From NCBI RefSeq assembly GCF_009765835.1, contig NZ_LMUS01000001.1, positions 1,386,400 to 1,450,399 on the forward strand: a DNA stretch of 64,000 nucleotides, read 5' to 3'. Of the stretch, positions 53,353 through 62,989 are shown one piece after another (positions within the stretch are counted from its first letter, which is position 1; every line of letters starts with the position of its first letter). The DNA is from Granulicella sp. L56 (lineage in GTDB: Bacteria > Acidobacteriota > Terriglobia > Terriglobales > Acidobacteriaceae). The notes beneath the pieces were generated by a model. The model saw only the letters and a list, made by a program, of their open reading frames with translations. It had not been told where the DNA came from and made no database searches. A program made the position numbers and the translations under genes.

Positions 53353-54354
53353 ATGACGAAATCTGCGTTCCTCTTCCCCGGCCAGGGGTCTCAATCCGTC
53401 GGCATGGGCAGAGATCTCTACGAAAACTTTCCCGCTGCCCGGGCCATCTTCGACGAAGCAGATGAAGCCCTCGGCTTCTCTCTCTCCAAACTCATCTTCG
53501 AAGGCCCGGAAGAACAGCTCAAGCTTACCGAGCACACCCAGCCCGCCATCCTCACCGTCTCAGTCGCTGCGTCCCGCATCCTTGCCGACAAGGGAATCAT
53601 CCCGGCCTTTGCCGCCGGGCACTCCCTCGGTGAGTACTCCGCCCACGTCGCCGCCGGAACCCTCTCCTTTGCCGACGCTGTTCGCACCGTCCGCAACCGT
53701 GGCCGCTACATGCAGCAGGCCGTCCCCCAGGGCGAAGGTGCCATGGCCGCCATCCTTGGCCTTTCCGCGGATCTGATCAACGACATCTGTGCCCAGGTCT
53801 CCGACGACCTCACTCCGCTGCCCACCCCCAACATCACCAGCCCCCAGGCGCAGGCCTTCTCGCCAAACAGCGCCGTTGTTTCACCAGCCAATCTCAACTC
53901 TCCCGACCAGACCGTCATCTCAGGAGCAACAGCCGCCGTCCATCGCGTCGCCGATCTGTGCAAGCAGGCAGGGGCCAAGCGCACCGTGATGCTCGCCGTC
54001 AGCGCCCCTTTCCATTGCGCCCTCATGGAGCCCGCGCAGAAGGCGCTCGCCACCGACCTTGAAGCTCTCGTCTTCAACGATCCCCAGTTCCCCATCGCCT
54101 GCAACGTCGACGCCCGGTTGATCACCCGCCGCGCTGAGGCGCGCGACTGCCTCGTCCGCCAGGTCACCGGCCCTGTCCGCTGGGTCGAGTGCATTCAGCT
54201 TCTGATCGCCCAGGGAGTCACCCGCTTCATCGAGGTTGGCCCCGGCAAAGTACTTACAGGACTTATGCGTCAGATCGACCGCAGCCAAAGCACTCTCAAT
54301 GTTGAGGATTCCGCATCGCTCGAGAAGACCATCGATGCACTGATCGCTTCATAA
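53353..54354 (+). CDS. fabD: Malonyl-CoA-acyl carrier protein transacylase
   Basis: Loads malonyl groups onto acyl carrier protein for fatty acid synthesis. The 333-residue protein has FLFPGQGSQSVGMGRDL at the start, nucleophile serine in AGHSLGEYSAHVA, the arginine in RTVRNRGRYMQ, and the histidine in SAPFHCALMEP. ATG 53353 is chosen over 53287 because it opens directly with MTKSAFLFPGQ. Compared with the usual enzyme there is a longer proline-rich insertion of roughly 15-20 residues before VVSPANLNSPDQTVISG. It is the only fatty acid gene here, separated from the usual fab cluster. Confidence 0.96.
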   Translation: MTKSAFLFPGQGSQSVGMGRDLYENFPAARAIFDEADEALGFSLSKLIFEGPEEQLKLTEHTQPAILTVSVAASRILADKGIIPAFAAGHSLGEYSAHVAAGTLSFADAVRTVRNRGRYMQQAVPQGEGAMAAILGLSADLINDICAQVSDDLTPLPTPNITSPQAQAFSPNSAVVSPANLNSPDQTVISGATAAVHRVADLCKQAGAKRTVMLAVSAPFHCALMEPAQKALATDLEALVFNDPQFPIACNVDARLITRRAEARDCLVRQVTGPVRWVECIQLLIAQGVTRFIEVGPGKVLTGLMRQIDRSQSTLNVEDSASLEKTIDALIAS

Positions 54355-54411
54355 CCGCATTTGCCACACAAAAGACCATCAAGCTATCCACTAAAGTTGC
54401 CCAAGGATTGT

Positions 54412-54894
54412 ATGCAGATCAACGATAAAGTCGAAAACTTCACCCTCCAGAACCAGGACGACGAGACCGTCAATCTCACCGATTTCGCCAGCAAACCGGT
54501 CGTCCTCTTCTTCTACCCCCGCGCCAATACCTCAGGCTGTACCATCGAGGCCTGCGGCTTCCGCGACGCCTTCCAAAAGCTGCAACAGGCCGGAGTCGTT
54601 GTCCTCGGTGTCTCGCGCGACACCCCCAAGGCGCAGAAAAACTTCCAGCGCAAGTACAACCTGCCCTATGACCTGCTCGCCGACCCGGATATGACGCTCA
54701 TCAAGCGCTACGATCTGCTCCGGCCAAAGAGCATGTACGGAAAGCTGGTCAAGGGTGTCGAGAGAACCACCTTCATCATCAGCCCCGACACCGGCTCCGG
54801 CCAGCGCCTGCTGCATATCTTTCCCAAGGTGAAGCCCGAGAACCACGCCGAAGAGGTGCTGGAACTGCTGCACGCCGTGCCAACCCACGCCTAA
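54412..54894 (+). CDS. bcp: Thioredoxin-dependent peroxiredoxin, BCP/PrxQ type
   Basis: Reduces hydrogen peroxide and organic peroxides in the cytoplasm. The 160-residue protein shows FFYPRANTSGCTIEACGFRD, with peroxidatic and resolving cysteines five residues apart in the same helix, the PrxQ/BCP arrangement, and VLGVSRDTPKAQKNFQRKYNLPYDLLAD. ATG 54412 has AAGGA upstream and gives the normal length; the frame is open to 54361. It lies shortly after fabD on the same strand. Confidence 0.95.
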   Translation: MQINDKVENFTLQNQDDETVNLTDFASKPVVLFFYPRANTSGCTIEACGFRDAFQKLQQAGVVVLGVSRDTPKAQKNFQRKYNLPYDLLADPDMTLIKRYDLLRPKSMYGKLVKGVERTTFIISPDTGSGQRLLHIFPKVKPENHAEEVLELLHAVPTHA

Positions 54895-54926
54895 GCCAGT
54901 CGCGCCGGTCACAGGGGGAACGGAAG

Positions 54927-55652
54927 ATGACATCAATCCAATTGGCTGCCGCTGCTGCTCTCACCACCGCCGCTGTTGCAGGAGCCGCCGCCTATGCAGC
55001 ACTTTGGCCGCAGTCCCAACTTTTCGGCCGGGTGCTGGTCGCAGGCCCCAACCCGGACGAGATCGCCCTCACCTATGATGATGGCCCCAACGACGCGGCC
55101 ACCGAACGCCTGCTCGAAGTTCTGGCTCGTCATCAAGCCCATGCCACCTTTTTTCTGATTGGCAGCTTTGCTCGCCAGCGTCCTGCGCTGGTGCGCTCGA
55201 TCGCCGCTGCGGGCCATATCGTAGGCAATCACACCATGACCCACCCCTGGCTCTCGTGGCAGTCGGCGGCACGCATTCGTCAGGAACTCGCAGGCTGCAA
55301 CGCCGTGCTCGAAGATACGCTGGGAGCGCCGATCCATTTCTTTCGCGCTCCACATGGTGCACGCCGCCCAGTTGTCCTGCGGATCGCGCGCGAGTTGGGT
55401 CTCACCGCGGTCCAGTGGAACATCACCGCCTTCGATTGGAACCCAATTCCCGCAGACGAGATTCTGGGCAACGTTACGCGCGGCATCGAGCGCAATCAAG
55501 CCCGCAAGCGCGCCTCCAACGTCCTGCTCCACGATGGCGGACACCTTGGCATTGGCCAGCCTCGCATGTCTTCGGTCGAAGCTACAGATCTTCTGCTACA
55601 GCGTTACAAACTTGCCGGGATGCGATTCGTCACAGTAGCCAACTGGGCCTGA
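54927..55652 (+). CDS. Polysaccharide deacetylase (NodB-homology domain)
   Basis: A 241-residue exported or membrane-anchored carbohydrate esterase 4 protein. An alanine-rich N-terminal helix (LAAAAALTTAAVAGAAAYAA) precedes the NodB domain: IALTYDDGPNDAATERLLEV with the metal/base aspartates, GNHTMTHPWL with the metal histidines, FFRAPHGARRP and NVLLHDGGHLG. All five motifs are present, so it is probably active on N-acetylated polysaccharide or peptidoglycan. It lies 32 bases after the peroxiredoxin gene. Confidence 0.92.
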   Translation: MTSIQLAAAAALTTAAVAGAAAYAALWPQSQLFGRVLVAGPNPDEIALTYDDGPNDAATERLLEVLARHQAHATFFLIGSFARQRPALVRSIAAAGHIVGNHTMTHPWLSWQSAARIRQELAGCNAVLEDTLGAPIHFFRAPHGARRPVVLRIARELGLTAVQWNITAFDWNPIPADEILGNVTRGIERNQARKRASNVLLHDGGHLGIGQPRMSSVEATDLLLQRYKLAGMRFVTVANWA

Positions 55653-55738
55653 CCTTCCAACGATCACTGCGCTCCATTCATTGAATCGATCTGTTTGACC
55701 GACGAAGATGCCTCAGGATGCGCCAAGTGAACCTGGCC

Positions 55739-56287
55739 TTATCCGCGTTCGGCCAACCATTGCTGTACCTCGGTCAGTCCGTCCACCGCGAGATACTCAC
55801 CGCTGCATCCCTCAATTTCCGTCCCACTGATCAAAAAGGCCTGTCGTAATCCCGCCGCATTCGCCGCCGCAATATCGCTGCACCGGTCGCCCACCATCAC
55901 GCTCGCGCTCAGGTCCACTCCGAACTCCCGCATTCCGCGACGCAGCATCCCGGTCCCCGGTTTGCGGTCCTCATGCTCCCGCTTGTACTTTCCGACCCCA
56001 TGCTCGGGATGAAAGGGACAGTGGTACACCGCGTCTAACTCCACTCCTTCGGCCCGAAAGGCGTCTTTCATCCAAACCATCAAAGCATCGAAGTCCGCCT
56101 CCGAGTAGAAGCCTCGTGCGATCCCAGCCTGGTTCGTCACCACAATCAGCCGATAGCCCAGTCCCGCCGCAGTCCGGCAAAGAGAAAAGATCCCATCCAC
56201 AAACCGAACATCCTCCACCCGGTGCAGGTATCCAACTTCGTGATTGATAACCCCATCCCGATCCAGGAACAACGCGCGTCCACTCAT
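55739..56287 (-). CDS. gmhB: D-glycero-D-manno-heptose 1,7-bisphosphate phosphatase
   Basis: Removes the 7-phosphate (or in the GDP pathway the corresponding phosphate) in nucleotide-activated heptose synthesis. The 182-residue HAD protein has ALFLDRDGVINHEVGYL, VTNQAGIARGFYS, KPGTGMLRRGM and MVGDRCSDIAAANAAGL. The usual zinc loop (CxH...CxC) is only half present: CPFHPEHG is there, but the later CxC is replaced by HED. It overlaps the heptosyltransferase-like gene by four bases and closes the surface polysaccharide operon. Confidence 0.9.
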   Translation of the reverse strand: MSGRALFLDRDGVINHEVGYLHRVEDVRFVDGIFSLCRTAAGLGYRLIVVTNQAGIARGFYSEADFDALMVWMKDAFRAEGVELDAVYHCPFHPEHGVGKYKREHEDRKPGTGMLRRGMREFGVDLSASVMVGDRCSDIAAANAAGLRQAFLISGTEIEGCSGEYLAVDGLTEVQQWLAERG

Positions 56288-57357
56288 AGCTCTGCCACCA
56301 CCGTACTCTCCGGAGTTACGACCCGCGGCGGCATCGACCTTCCCGATCGCTTCTGATCGATCATTCTCTCTACTTCACGAACCACCATCTCCACGGAGAC
56401 CTGTCTCATGCATCCATTATGCAGACACGGCGCATAATCACGCCCATCGTAACAAGGCCTGCATGCAAATCCTTCCCCACCCCACAAAGCCAACGTATTC
56501 GTCCGCTGCGGCAATCGTCCTCTCGGGTCGGTAGGGCCAAAGATGCTCACAATGCCAACGCCCGTAATCCCAGCCAAGTGCAAAGGACCGGTATCGTGCG
56601 TCACCATCACGTCGCTGTCGTCCAGCAACGCGAGCATCTCCGGCAACGTCAGCTTGCCAATCATGTCGGTCACCGCCAGCCCTTCAAAATAAGGAACAGC
56701 CCACAGATCTCCCGTTCCACCCGCAAGCACCACTTCTACATCACGCTCGAATAGTGCCGACGCCAAGGCAACGTAATTTTCGACCGGCCAACGCCTCAGC
56801 GCATCGTCACGCATCATATTTTTCGCTCCAGCCGGAGCCAGCACTACCCGCGGCCGCGTACCTGTCCGAATCAGCGGAGACCCCGGCAAGTTCTCTGGAC
56901 GCACCGGAGCCAATCCCAACGGCCGCTCTCCATCCTCCAGGCCCAGTAGGATCCGTGCATACTCGTCCGTATGATGCCGTCCCATCAAGAGCGCCCTCTT
57001 CCGATCCGTCCACGACAACATCACCTTCCGTCGCGCCCGTAGCGGAAGCGTCACCATTCGATAACGCGCATCGTAATAAAGCGTCGCACAAAGCTCGTAC
57101 TTCACCCCGCCAATCGCCCGCCACAACCGCGCCAACGCCCTCACACGTTCAGCCGCCGATCCCTTCAATATGGCTCGATCATCCGCAACAATCGTCCGTA
57201 CCCACGGATAACATGCAAGCAAGGGAGCGACGACCGGCCCGCACACCCAGTCGATCTGGCTGTTGCTCGCCTCACGTTGATACAAAGCATAGGCAGCCGG
57301 CAGCGCCATCACTACATCGCCGATCGCACCGAATTTCACAATCAGCACTCTGGACAT
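56284..57357 (-). CDS. Glycosyltransferase family 9 (heptosyltransferase-like)
   Basis: A 357-residue GT-B enzyme: VLIVKFGAIGDVVMALPAAYAL at the N-terminus, LAPAGAKNMMRDDALRRWPVENYVALA, VVLAGGTGD, and the sugar-nucleotide site DDSDVMVTHDTGPLHLAGITGVGIVSIFGPTDP. It likely adds heptose to lipopolysaccharide core or a related glycan. One base separates it from the upstream glycosyltransferase and it overlaps gmhB by ATGA. Confidence 0.93.
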   Translation of the reverse strand: MSRVLIVKFGAIGDVVMALPAAYALYQREASNSQIDWVCGPVVAPLLACYPWVRTIVADDRAILKGSAAERVRALARLWRAIGGVKYELCATLYYDARYRMVTLPLRARRKVMLSWTDRKRALLMGRHHTDEYARILLGLEDGERPLGLAPVRPENLPGSPLIRTGTRPRVVLAPAGAKNMMRDDALRRWPVENYVALASALFERDVEVVLAGGTGDLWAVPYFEGLAVTDMIGKLTLPEMLALLDDSDVMVTHDTGPLHLAGITGVGIVSIFGPTDPRGRLPQRTNTLALWGGEGFACRPCYDGRDYAPCLHNGCMRQVSVEMVVREVERMIDQKRSGRSMPPRVVTPESTVVAEL

Positions 57358-57358
57358 G

Positions 57359-58585
57359 CTAATCCTTTAGGAAGACGCTCTGGTTTCGCAGCACCGCAAT
57401 GTGAGCGAGGTAGCGCATCAACAATTCATACCGACTTGGACCGAGCACTCGGAGCGCCATCTTCAAAATCCGATGCACAATTTCTACGCGACGGTCTTTC
57501 GGATTGAACTCTTTCCACGTCGCCTTTCCTGGGGCCGTCTTTCCAGCTACGAGCCCAAGTCGCTTTGCAAATGCCGCGAACTCACCCTCTGCATCAAAAG
57601 GGTTCTGCCCTGACCATCGCATTTGGTGCTTGGCGTAAATACGCCGGGCAAGCCGAGTTACAACCGTTCCATCAGATAGGCGGTCGAATCCATACGGTAT
57701 TACCTCCCGCGCGGCATCCTTATTTGCTAACACCGCAAGCTTATAGTCCCCAAACAACCTCGTCAGGTCAGGACGATCTGCCAGGGTAAATCGATTTGTG
57801 TTTTTCGACAGCACCTCTGGATCTTCCAACTCAATGCCACTGAAATGAAAAAAACACAGTCCTGTCTGACCATTAACAACATACGAACCCGTGTGCCCTG
57901 AAAGCGTTCGCTCATGAAGGTTCCAATAAGCCATGTTGCATCCCGGATGTCGCAGAATTTCCACCTTGTCGAACATGCCAGGAGCCAGATTCATCCATTT
58001 CTGGTCCACAAATAACCCAGTCCTGCCTTCACTAAACCCGAGATCAAGGCATCGCCGCTCCCACCAGCTAAGCAACCGCCAAGCTTCCTCACATCTTCGC
58101 ACAGCGATGAATCCGAGATTGTATGTACCGTTGTAGAGCATCTCCTGCTCGCCCGGCAATTTGCCGTCATCTACTGGAGTAGTAAGGTGCGGAGTTAAAG
58201 TAGCAATCGAACCGCCACTAAGCGCGTCAAACACCGGCGTCAGCGGGCTGTACACAAAGATATCCGGGTCAAGGTAAACCAGATTTTCCAGATCAAATAT
58301 TTCGATCAGATACTTCATGAATGTAGGTTTTACATTCGTATTTAGCTCAAGGATGTCGTATTTCATCCCTTCGCCGCGAAGATCTTCCAGCCCGATCTCT
58401 GCCAGCATAACCGGCGTAAATCCATCTCCCTCGAAGATCTTTTGGTCTTCCAATGAGAGATCGGCAACGATTAAAACGAAAAAGCGGTGATCTGGATGTT
58501 GCACCAAATAGGATGCAGAAACTGTTCGCGCGTACGCCAGATAGTTCGGTGAAACAATCGTGCAGGCTCCGTTCAAGCTGCACAC
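57359..58585 (-). CDS. Glycosyltransferase, GT-A fold (GT8-like)
   Basis: A 408-residue protein: YARTVSASYLVQHPDHRFFVLIVAD at the N-terminus, LIEIFDLENLVYLDPDIFVYSPL carrying the DxD metal motif, YNGTYNLGFIAVRR, FVDQKWMNLAPGMFDKV and LHERTLSGHTG, FFHFSG. It resembles GT8/glycogenin-like enzymes in layout. Donor and acceptor unknown; probably acts on the polysaccharide made by the operon. A 110-base gap to rmlD contains no gene. Confidence 0.85.
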   Translation of the reverse strand: MCSLNGACTIVSPNYLAYARTVSASYLVQHPDHRFFVLIVADLSLEDQKIFEGDGFTPVMLAEIGLEDLRGEGMKYDILELNTNVKPTFMKYLIEIFDLENLVYLDPDIFVYSPLTPVFDALSGGSIATLTPHLTTPVDDGKLPGEQEMLYNGTYNLGFIAVRRCEEAWRLLSWWERRCLDLGFSEGRTGLFVDQKWMNLAPGMFDKVEILRHPGCNMAYWNLHERTLSGHTGSYVVNGQTGLCFFHFSGIELEDPEVLSKNTNRFTLADRPDLTRLFGDYKLAVLANKDAAREVIPYGFDRLSDGTVVTRLARRIYAKHQMRWSGQNPFDAEGEFAAFAKRLGLVAGKTAPGKATWKEFNPKDRRVEIVHRILKMALRVLGPSRYELLMRYLAHIAVLRNQSVFLKD

Positions 58586-58695
58586 TCCATCTCTGTCATC
58601 CCTGAAGAATACAAGAAAGTGGACATCATAGGCTCCGCCGGCAGTGCAAATATCGCAATCGAATCGACCTGCATTCCTGATTCGTCAACTGCGCA

Positions 58696-59631
58696 CTACA
58701 GCTCAGTTAACACCTTTTGCAGAGATTCGCGCCAATCTATCATTCGCCACCCAAGGTTCTCTTGTAACTTGCTGCAGTCCAAACGCGAATTCGCTGGTCT
58801 GTGGGCGGGAGTAGGGTATTCGGCTGTCGAGATTGCCGCGATTTCTGCGAACTTCTTTTCAGGCTCACGCTTCTGCTGCAATCGAACCGCTTCCTGCGCA
58901 AATTCATGCCATGTAGTCTCGCCTGAACCCGCTGCATGGTAAATGCCTTCCCAGCGCGCAAATGCTTCGAGCAGTTGCTTTTGATTCTGACCAGACGCAT
59001 TCTCACAACGGAGGATTACGTGTGCCGTCATCTCCGCCAGATCGCGGCTCCAGGTCGGCGCGCCATGCTGGTCGGCAACCACACGTAGAGCCTCCTTTTC
59101 GCGGGCCAATTTCAAGATTGTCAGTAGAAAGTTCTTCCCTTGCGATCCGTACACCCAACTCGTACGAAAAATCATGTGGGCTGCGCCGCTTCCCGTCAGC
59201 GCCAACTCCCCTGCCAACTTGCTCGCTCCATAAACGCTCAGTGGTTTCGTCGCGTCAGTCTCGACATAAGGATTAGAGGCTGTCCCATCGAACACATAGT
59301 CTGTTGAAAAGTGGATTACCACAGCACCTATCTGCCGGGCTTCCTCGCCTAGTATGCGCACGGCTTCAGCATTAATGGCGTAGGCAAGCTCTGGTTCGCT
59401 TTCCGCTTTATCCACCGCTGTATATGCCGCAGCATTCACAATCCATCGCGGGCGCGCTGCTCGAATGATGCTACGAATGCTTTCAATATTGGTGAGATCC
59501 AGTTCAGCTCGTCCTGGAGCGATCACTTCTCCCAATGGCGCAAGCACCTTCACCAATTGACCACCAACCTGCCCTGCTCCACCGGTGATGAGAATCGGGC
59601 CGCATCCCGGAGCGAGAGTTTCGACACGCAT
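58696..59631 (-). CDS. rmlD: dTDP-4-dehydrorhamnose reductase
   Basis: Last step of dTDP-L-rhamnose synthesis, using NAD(P)H. The 311-residue extended SDR has ILITGGAGQVGGQLVKVL, DLTNIESI, NAAAYTAVDKAE, FSTDYVFDG and the YGASKLAGE (YxxxK) active site. Its start shares one base with the rmlA stop. The rhamnose set in the window has A, B and D, but no rmlC epimerase. Confidence 0.96.
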   Translation of the reverse strand: MRVETLAPGCGPILITGGAGQVGGQLVKVLAPLGEVIAPGRAELDLTNIESIRSIIRAARPRWIVNAAAYTAVDKAESEPELAYAINAEAVRILGEEARQIGAVVIHFSTDYVFDGTASNPYVETDATKPLSVYGASKLAGELALTGSGAAHMIFRTSWVYGSQGKNFLLTILKLAREKEALRVVADQHGAPTWSRDLAEMTAHVILRCENASGQNQKQLLEAFARWEGIYHAAGSGETTWHEFAQEAVRLQQKREPEKKFAEIAAISTAEYPTPAHRPANSRLDCSKLQENLGWRMIDWRESLQKVLTEL

Positions 59632-60506
59632 CAGTACACCGTCTCTTCAAGCAGTCGCAGCAAGTATTGTCCATAGCTGCTCTTTGCGATCTTCGCCGCG
59701 AGCGCTTTCATCTGTTCCGCATCGATATAACCGAGGCGATAGGCAATCTCTTCCGGACACGCCACCTTCAGGCCCTGACGCTGTTCAATCGTATGGATAA
59801 ACGTCGCCGCTTCCAATAGCGAATCGTGCGTACCGGTATCCAGCCATGCCATTCCGCGGCCCAGCAGTTCCGTTCGCAATTGTCCACGCTCTAAATACCA
59901 TCGGTTCACATCCGTGATCTCAAGCTCGCCGCGCGGAGATGGTTTAAGACCCTCTGCCACCCCAACTACCTGCGCGTCGTAAAAGTAGATTCCCGTCACC
60001 GCATATCGCGACTTGGGCTTGAGTGGCTTTTCTTCAAGAGAGATGGCTCGCCCATCCTTATCAAACTCCACCACGCCGTACCGTTCAGGATCTAATACCG
60101 GATAGGCAAATACGGTTGCCCCCGGCCCACCTGCGGCCGCTTGTTGGAGCGTGGTAGCAAAGTCATGCCCATAAAAAATATTGTCGCCCAACACAAGGCA
60201 ACATCCGTCCCCAGCAAGGAATTCTTTGCCAATCAAAAATGCCTGAGCTAATCCATCGGGCGAAGGCTGCACAGCATATTCGATCTGAATGCCCCACTGC
60301 TCCCCCGATCCCAACAATTGTCTGAAGCGTGGCGTATCTTCCGGTGTGGAGATGAGCAAAATTTCGCGAATGCCTGCAAGCATCAACACCGACAAGGGGT
60401 AATAAATCATCGGCTTGTCATAAACCGGCAAAAGCTGCTTTGAAACGACTTGCGTCACCGGATGCAATCGGGTGCCGGAACCGCCTGCAAGAATAATCCC
60501 TTTCAC
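59631..60506 (-). CDS. rmlA: Glucose-1-phosphate thymidylyltransferase
   Basis: Makes dTDP-glucose from dTTP and glucose 1-phosphate. The 291-residue protein carries [45 protein letters not shown] and [20 protein letters not shown]. Overlaps rmlB at its start (ATGA) and rmlD at its end by one base. Confidence 0.98.
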   Translation of the reverse strand: MKGIILAGGSGTRLHPVTQVVSKQLLPVYDKPMIYYPLSVLMLAGIREILLISTPEDTPRFRQLLGSGEQWGIQIEYAVQPSPDGLAQAFLIGKEFLAGDGCCLVLGDNIFYGHDFATTLQQAAAGGPGATVFAYPVLDPERYGVVEFDKDGRAISLEEKPLKPKSRYAVTGIYFYDAQVVGVAEGLKPSPRGELEITDVNRWYLERGQLRTELLGRGMAWLDTGTHDSLLEAATFIHTIEQRQGLKVACPEEIAYRLGYIDAEQMKALAAKIAKSSYGQYLLRLLEETVY

Positions 60507-61618
60507 AGAGCCTCCTTGGCCACTACTTTGATAGCCGAAACCTCGGAGATGTCACGGTTATCATAATTTTGAATAACCCATTGCTGATAGGCTCCACTGG
60601 TGACATTCCCTACCCACGCAGAGTTCGCAAGATACCATTCCACGGTTTTCCTTAGCCCGGTCTCAAAACTCTCCTCGGCCCGCCAGCCAAGTTCAGTCTC
60701 CAACTTTCTGGCATCGATTGCGTAGCGTCGATCATGTCCGGGTCTGTCGGCTACATATTTTACAAGCTGAAAATGTGGCTTGAACTTCGACTCGGGAACC
60801 AATTCATCTAACAAGGCACAGAGGGTTGTTACGACCTCCAGGTTGCTTCGTTGATTTCCTCCGCCGATGTTGTAGGTCTCTCCCACGCGACCTTGATCGA
60901 GGACCGCTTGAAGAGCTCGGCAGTGGTCCAGCACATAGAGCCAGTCTCTTACCTGTTGACCATCCCCATAGATGGGGAGCGCTTTCCCTTGAAGGGCATT
61001 CGCAATCATCAGTGGGATCAGCTTCTCCGGAAACTGATACGGCCCATAATTGTTTGAGCAATTAGTAATAATAGCTGGCAGACCATAGGTATGCACCCAT
61101 GCACGAACCAGGTGGTCGCTCGCCGCTTTCGATGCAGCATAGGGGCTATTCGGCGCGTAAGGAGTTTCTTCATGAAACGCCGGGTCGTCCGGCTTCAATG
61201 TTCCGTATACCTCGTCGGTTGACACATGAAGAAAGCGGAATCGGTCTCGGTCGGGGCCCGGCAAAGTTCCATAATATTCACGGGCGGCCTGTAAGAGCGT
61301 AAACGTACCATCGATGTTCGTTCTTAGAAAGGCTTCTGGCCCCGCGATCGAGCGGTCCACATGGCTTTCGGCCGCAAAGTGAATCATCGTATGAGGTCGA
61401 TGCTGCGCCAGTAATTGGGCCACCAACTTCGCATCGCAGATATCACCAAGCACAAAGGTATAAGCCGGATCGCGGTCTATAGCTGCCAGATTCTGCGGGT
61501 TTCCAGCATAGGTCAGCTTATCCAGATTTACCAGCGATCCACGTCTCCGGGACAACCAGTCCATCACAAAATTTGAGCCGATAAAGCCGGCCCCGCCAGT
61601 CACAAAAATGCAGCTCAC
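60503..61618 (-). CDS. rmlB: dTDP-glucose 4,6-dehydratase
   Basis: Second step of dTDP-rhamnose synthesis. The 371-residue SDR has [54 protein letters not shown], and the [18 protein letters not shown] signature. The frame is open to a TTG at 61642, but GTG at 61618 has a near-perfect AGGAGG five bases upstream and opens with [11 protein letters not shown], so I use it. Confidence 0.97.
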   Translation of the reverse strand: MSCIFVTGGAGFIGSNFVMDWLSRRRGSLVNLDKLTYAGNPQNLAAIDRDPAYTFVLGDICDAKLVAQLLAQHRPHTMIHFAAESHVDRSIAGPEAFLRTNIDGTFTLLQAAREYYGTLPGPDRDRFRFLHVSTDEVYGTLKPDDPAFHEETPYAPNSPYAASKAASDHLVRAWVHTYGLPAIITNCSNNYGPYQFPEKLIPLMIANALQGKALPIYGDGQQVRDWLYVLDHCRALQAVLDQGRVGETYNIGGGNQRSNLEVVTTLCALLDELVPESKFKPHFQLVKYVADRPGHDRRYAIDARKLETELGWRAEESFETGLRKTVEWYLANSAWVGNVTSGAYQQWVIQNYDNRDISEVSAIKVVAKEAL

Positions 61619-61654
61619 TATTTCCTCCTCGATCGTCGGCAAACAACTATAGTG

Positions 61655-62986
61655 TCATGGCAGGCGCATCACCGGATCCGACGATTTAGTTGCCATCGTA
61701 AATGAATAGCCCAATCCAAGGGCGAAAGCCGTCACAATCCATGGATACGTCAAATTTAATTGCCCGCCAAATAGATGGACTATCGGCTGCAGGAGCGCAA
61801 GATTTGTAAGGTAAAGAGGTGATTTTATCCGTCGAAGAAAAATAAACGGAAGGAGAAGGCAACCGGCCAGGTAAAGGGCAAGAGGTATCCCCAGCTCGGC
61901 CGTCATTCCAGCTATGCCAAGCGCCGGCTCATCGTTCTCATGCGCAAATGCCGCAGCTCCACGATATTCCGGTGCATTCCTCAGCAAGCCATAATTACCC
62001 CAACCGACGCCGACAAGCGGATGTTCACTCACCATCTTGGGAACAATAAATGCGCCTGCAACTCGACCATAAACAAAGTTAGGATCGTTCGCATGTCGAT
62101 GCGATAGCCGTTCATACGCTTGACTTACTCGTTTGTATGTTGCCAGAGCTTTCCCCAGATCGACTACCTGGGATATAGCTACTAACAGGAAAGCAACCGA
62201 TACAGCAATGACTATACGTCGTCTAAAACTCTTTGCGAAAAGGCCATTAATCAAAAACAGGAAGAGAACGGCACAAAATGCAGCTTTAGATTTGCTCCCA
62301 AGAAAGGCGATGGAAAGTACTACCAATGCAAACTGTAGAGCACTTTTTTTAACCCATTTCTGCTTATAAAGCGCCCATCCGATTAGAAATACACTGATTA
62401 GATATAAGCCATAGGGCCCGCCTTCGTTATAAAACCCCCGCATTCTATGATCGGGCCCGTAGGCCCCCAGCTCGATGCCACCGGCAACGTTGAGGGGATA
62501 ACTCACAATAGAATATGCAGCACTCAGGACTCCGACCCAGAAATAAACCCGCATTGTAAATACAGCTTTGAGAGGGTCCTCGCGAAACTTCTCCGCAAGA
62601 TACAACATGACCGATACGGAAGCACCCAGTTCTACGATGCGGGAAATCGTAATGATAACGGGATAGGTCAGGAGTTTCGGCGTATCCGGAAAGTAGAAAT
62701 CGTAGCGTAAGGCGAGAATTGCAAGAGCAAATGCCGCCGCCGAAAATAAAAGATACCAGACCGCAATCCTCAGATAGGGCCGGAACCAACGCACTTTGTA
62801 GCCGTTTTCGGAGAAAATGACGAGTAGAACGATCATCTCTACGAAGTAGAGGATCTCCAGATACTGGATTGGCCCTACTTTCAAGACAATCGTTGAAGCA
62901 AGCGTACCCGCAAGAAAGAGAAATATCGTCAACCATCTAGAATTCGCCGTCCTGCGGGAGAGAATGATATCTCGATCCTGTTCCAC
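61655..62986 (-). CDS. O-antigen polymerase/ligase-like (Wzy/WaaL superfamily) membrane protein
   Basis: A 443-residue protein with about 10-12 helices. A periplasmic loop with FIVPKMVSEHPLVGVGWGNYG is the short signature of the O-antigen ligase/polymerase superfamily. Sequence divergence is high in this group, so polymerase or ligase cannot be told apart; next to a Wzz-like gene the polymerase role is likelier. Three bases lie between its start and the Wzz-like stop. Confidence 0.8.
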   Translation of the reverse strand: MEQDRDIILSRRTANSRWLTIFLFLAGTLASTIVLKVGPIQYLEILYFVEMIVLLVIFSENGYKVRWFRPYLRIAVWYLLFSAAAFALAILALRYDFYFPDTPKLLTYPVIITISRIVELGASVSVMLYLAEKFREDPLKAVFTMRVYFWVGVLSAAYSIVSYPLNVAGGIELGAYGPDHRMRGFYNEGGPYGLYLISVFLIGWALYKQKWVKKSALQFALVVLSIAFLGSKSKAAFCAVLFLFLINGLFAKSFRRRIVIAVSVAFLLVAISQVVDLGKALATYKRVSQAYERLSHRHANDPNFVYGRVAGAFIVPKMVSEHPLVGVGWGNYGLLRNAPEYRGAAAFAHENDEPALGIAGMTAELGIPLALYLAGCLLLPFIFLRRIKSPLYLTNLALLQPIVHLFGGQLNLTYPWIVTAFALGLGYSFTMATKSSDPVMRLP

Positions 62987-62989
62987 GCA

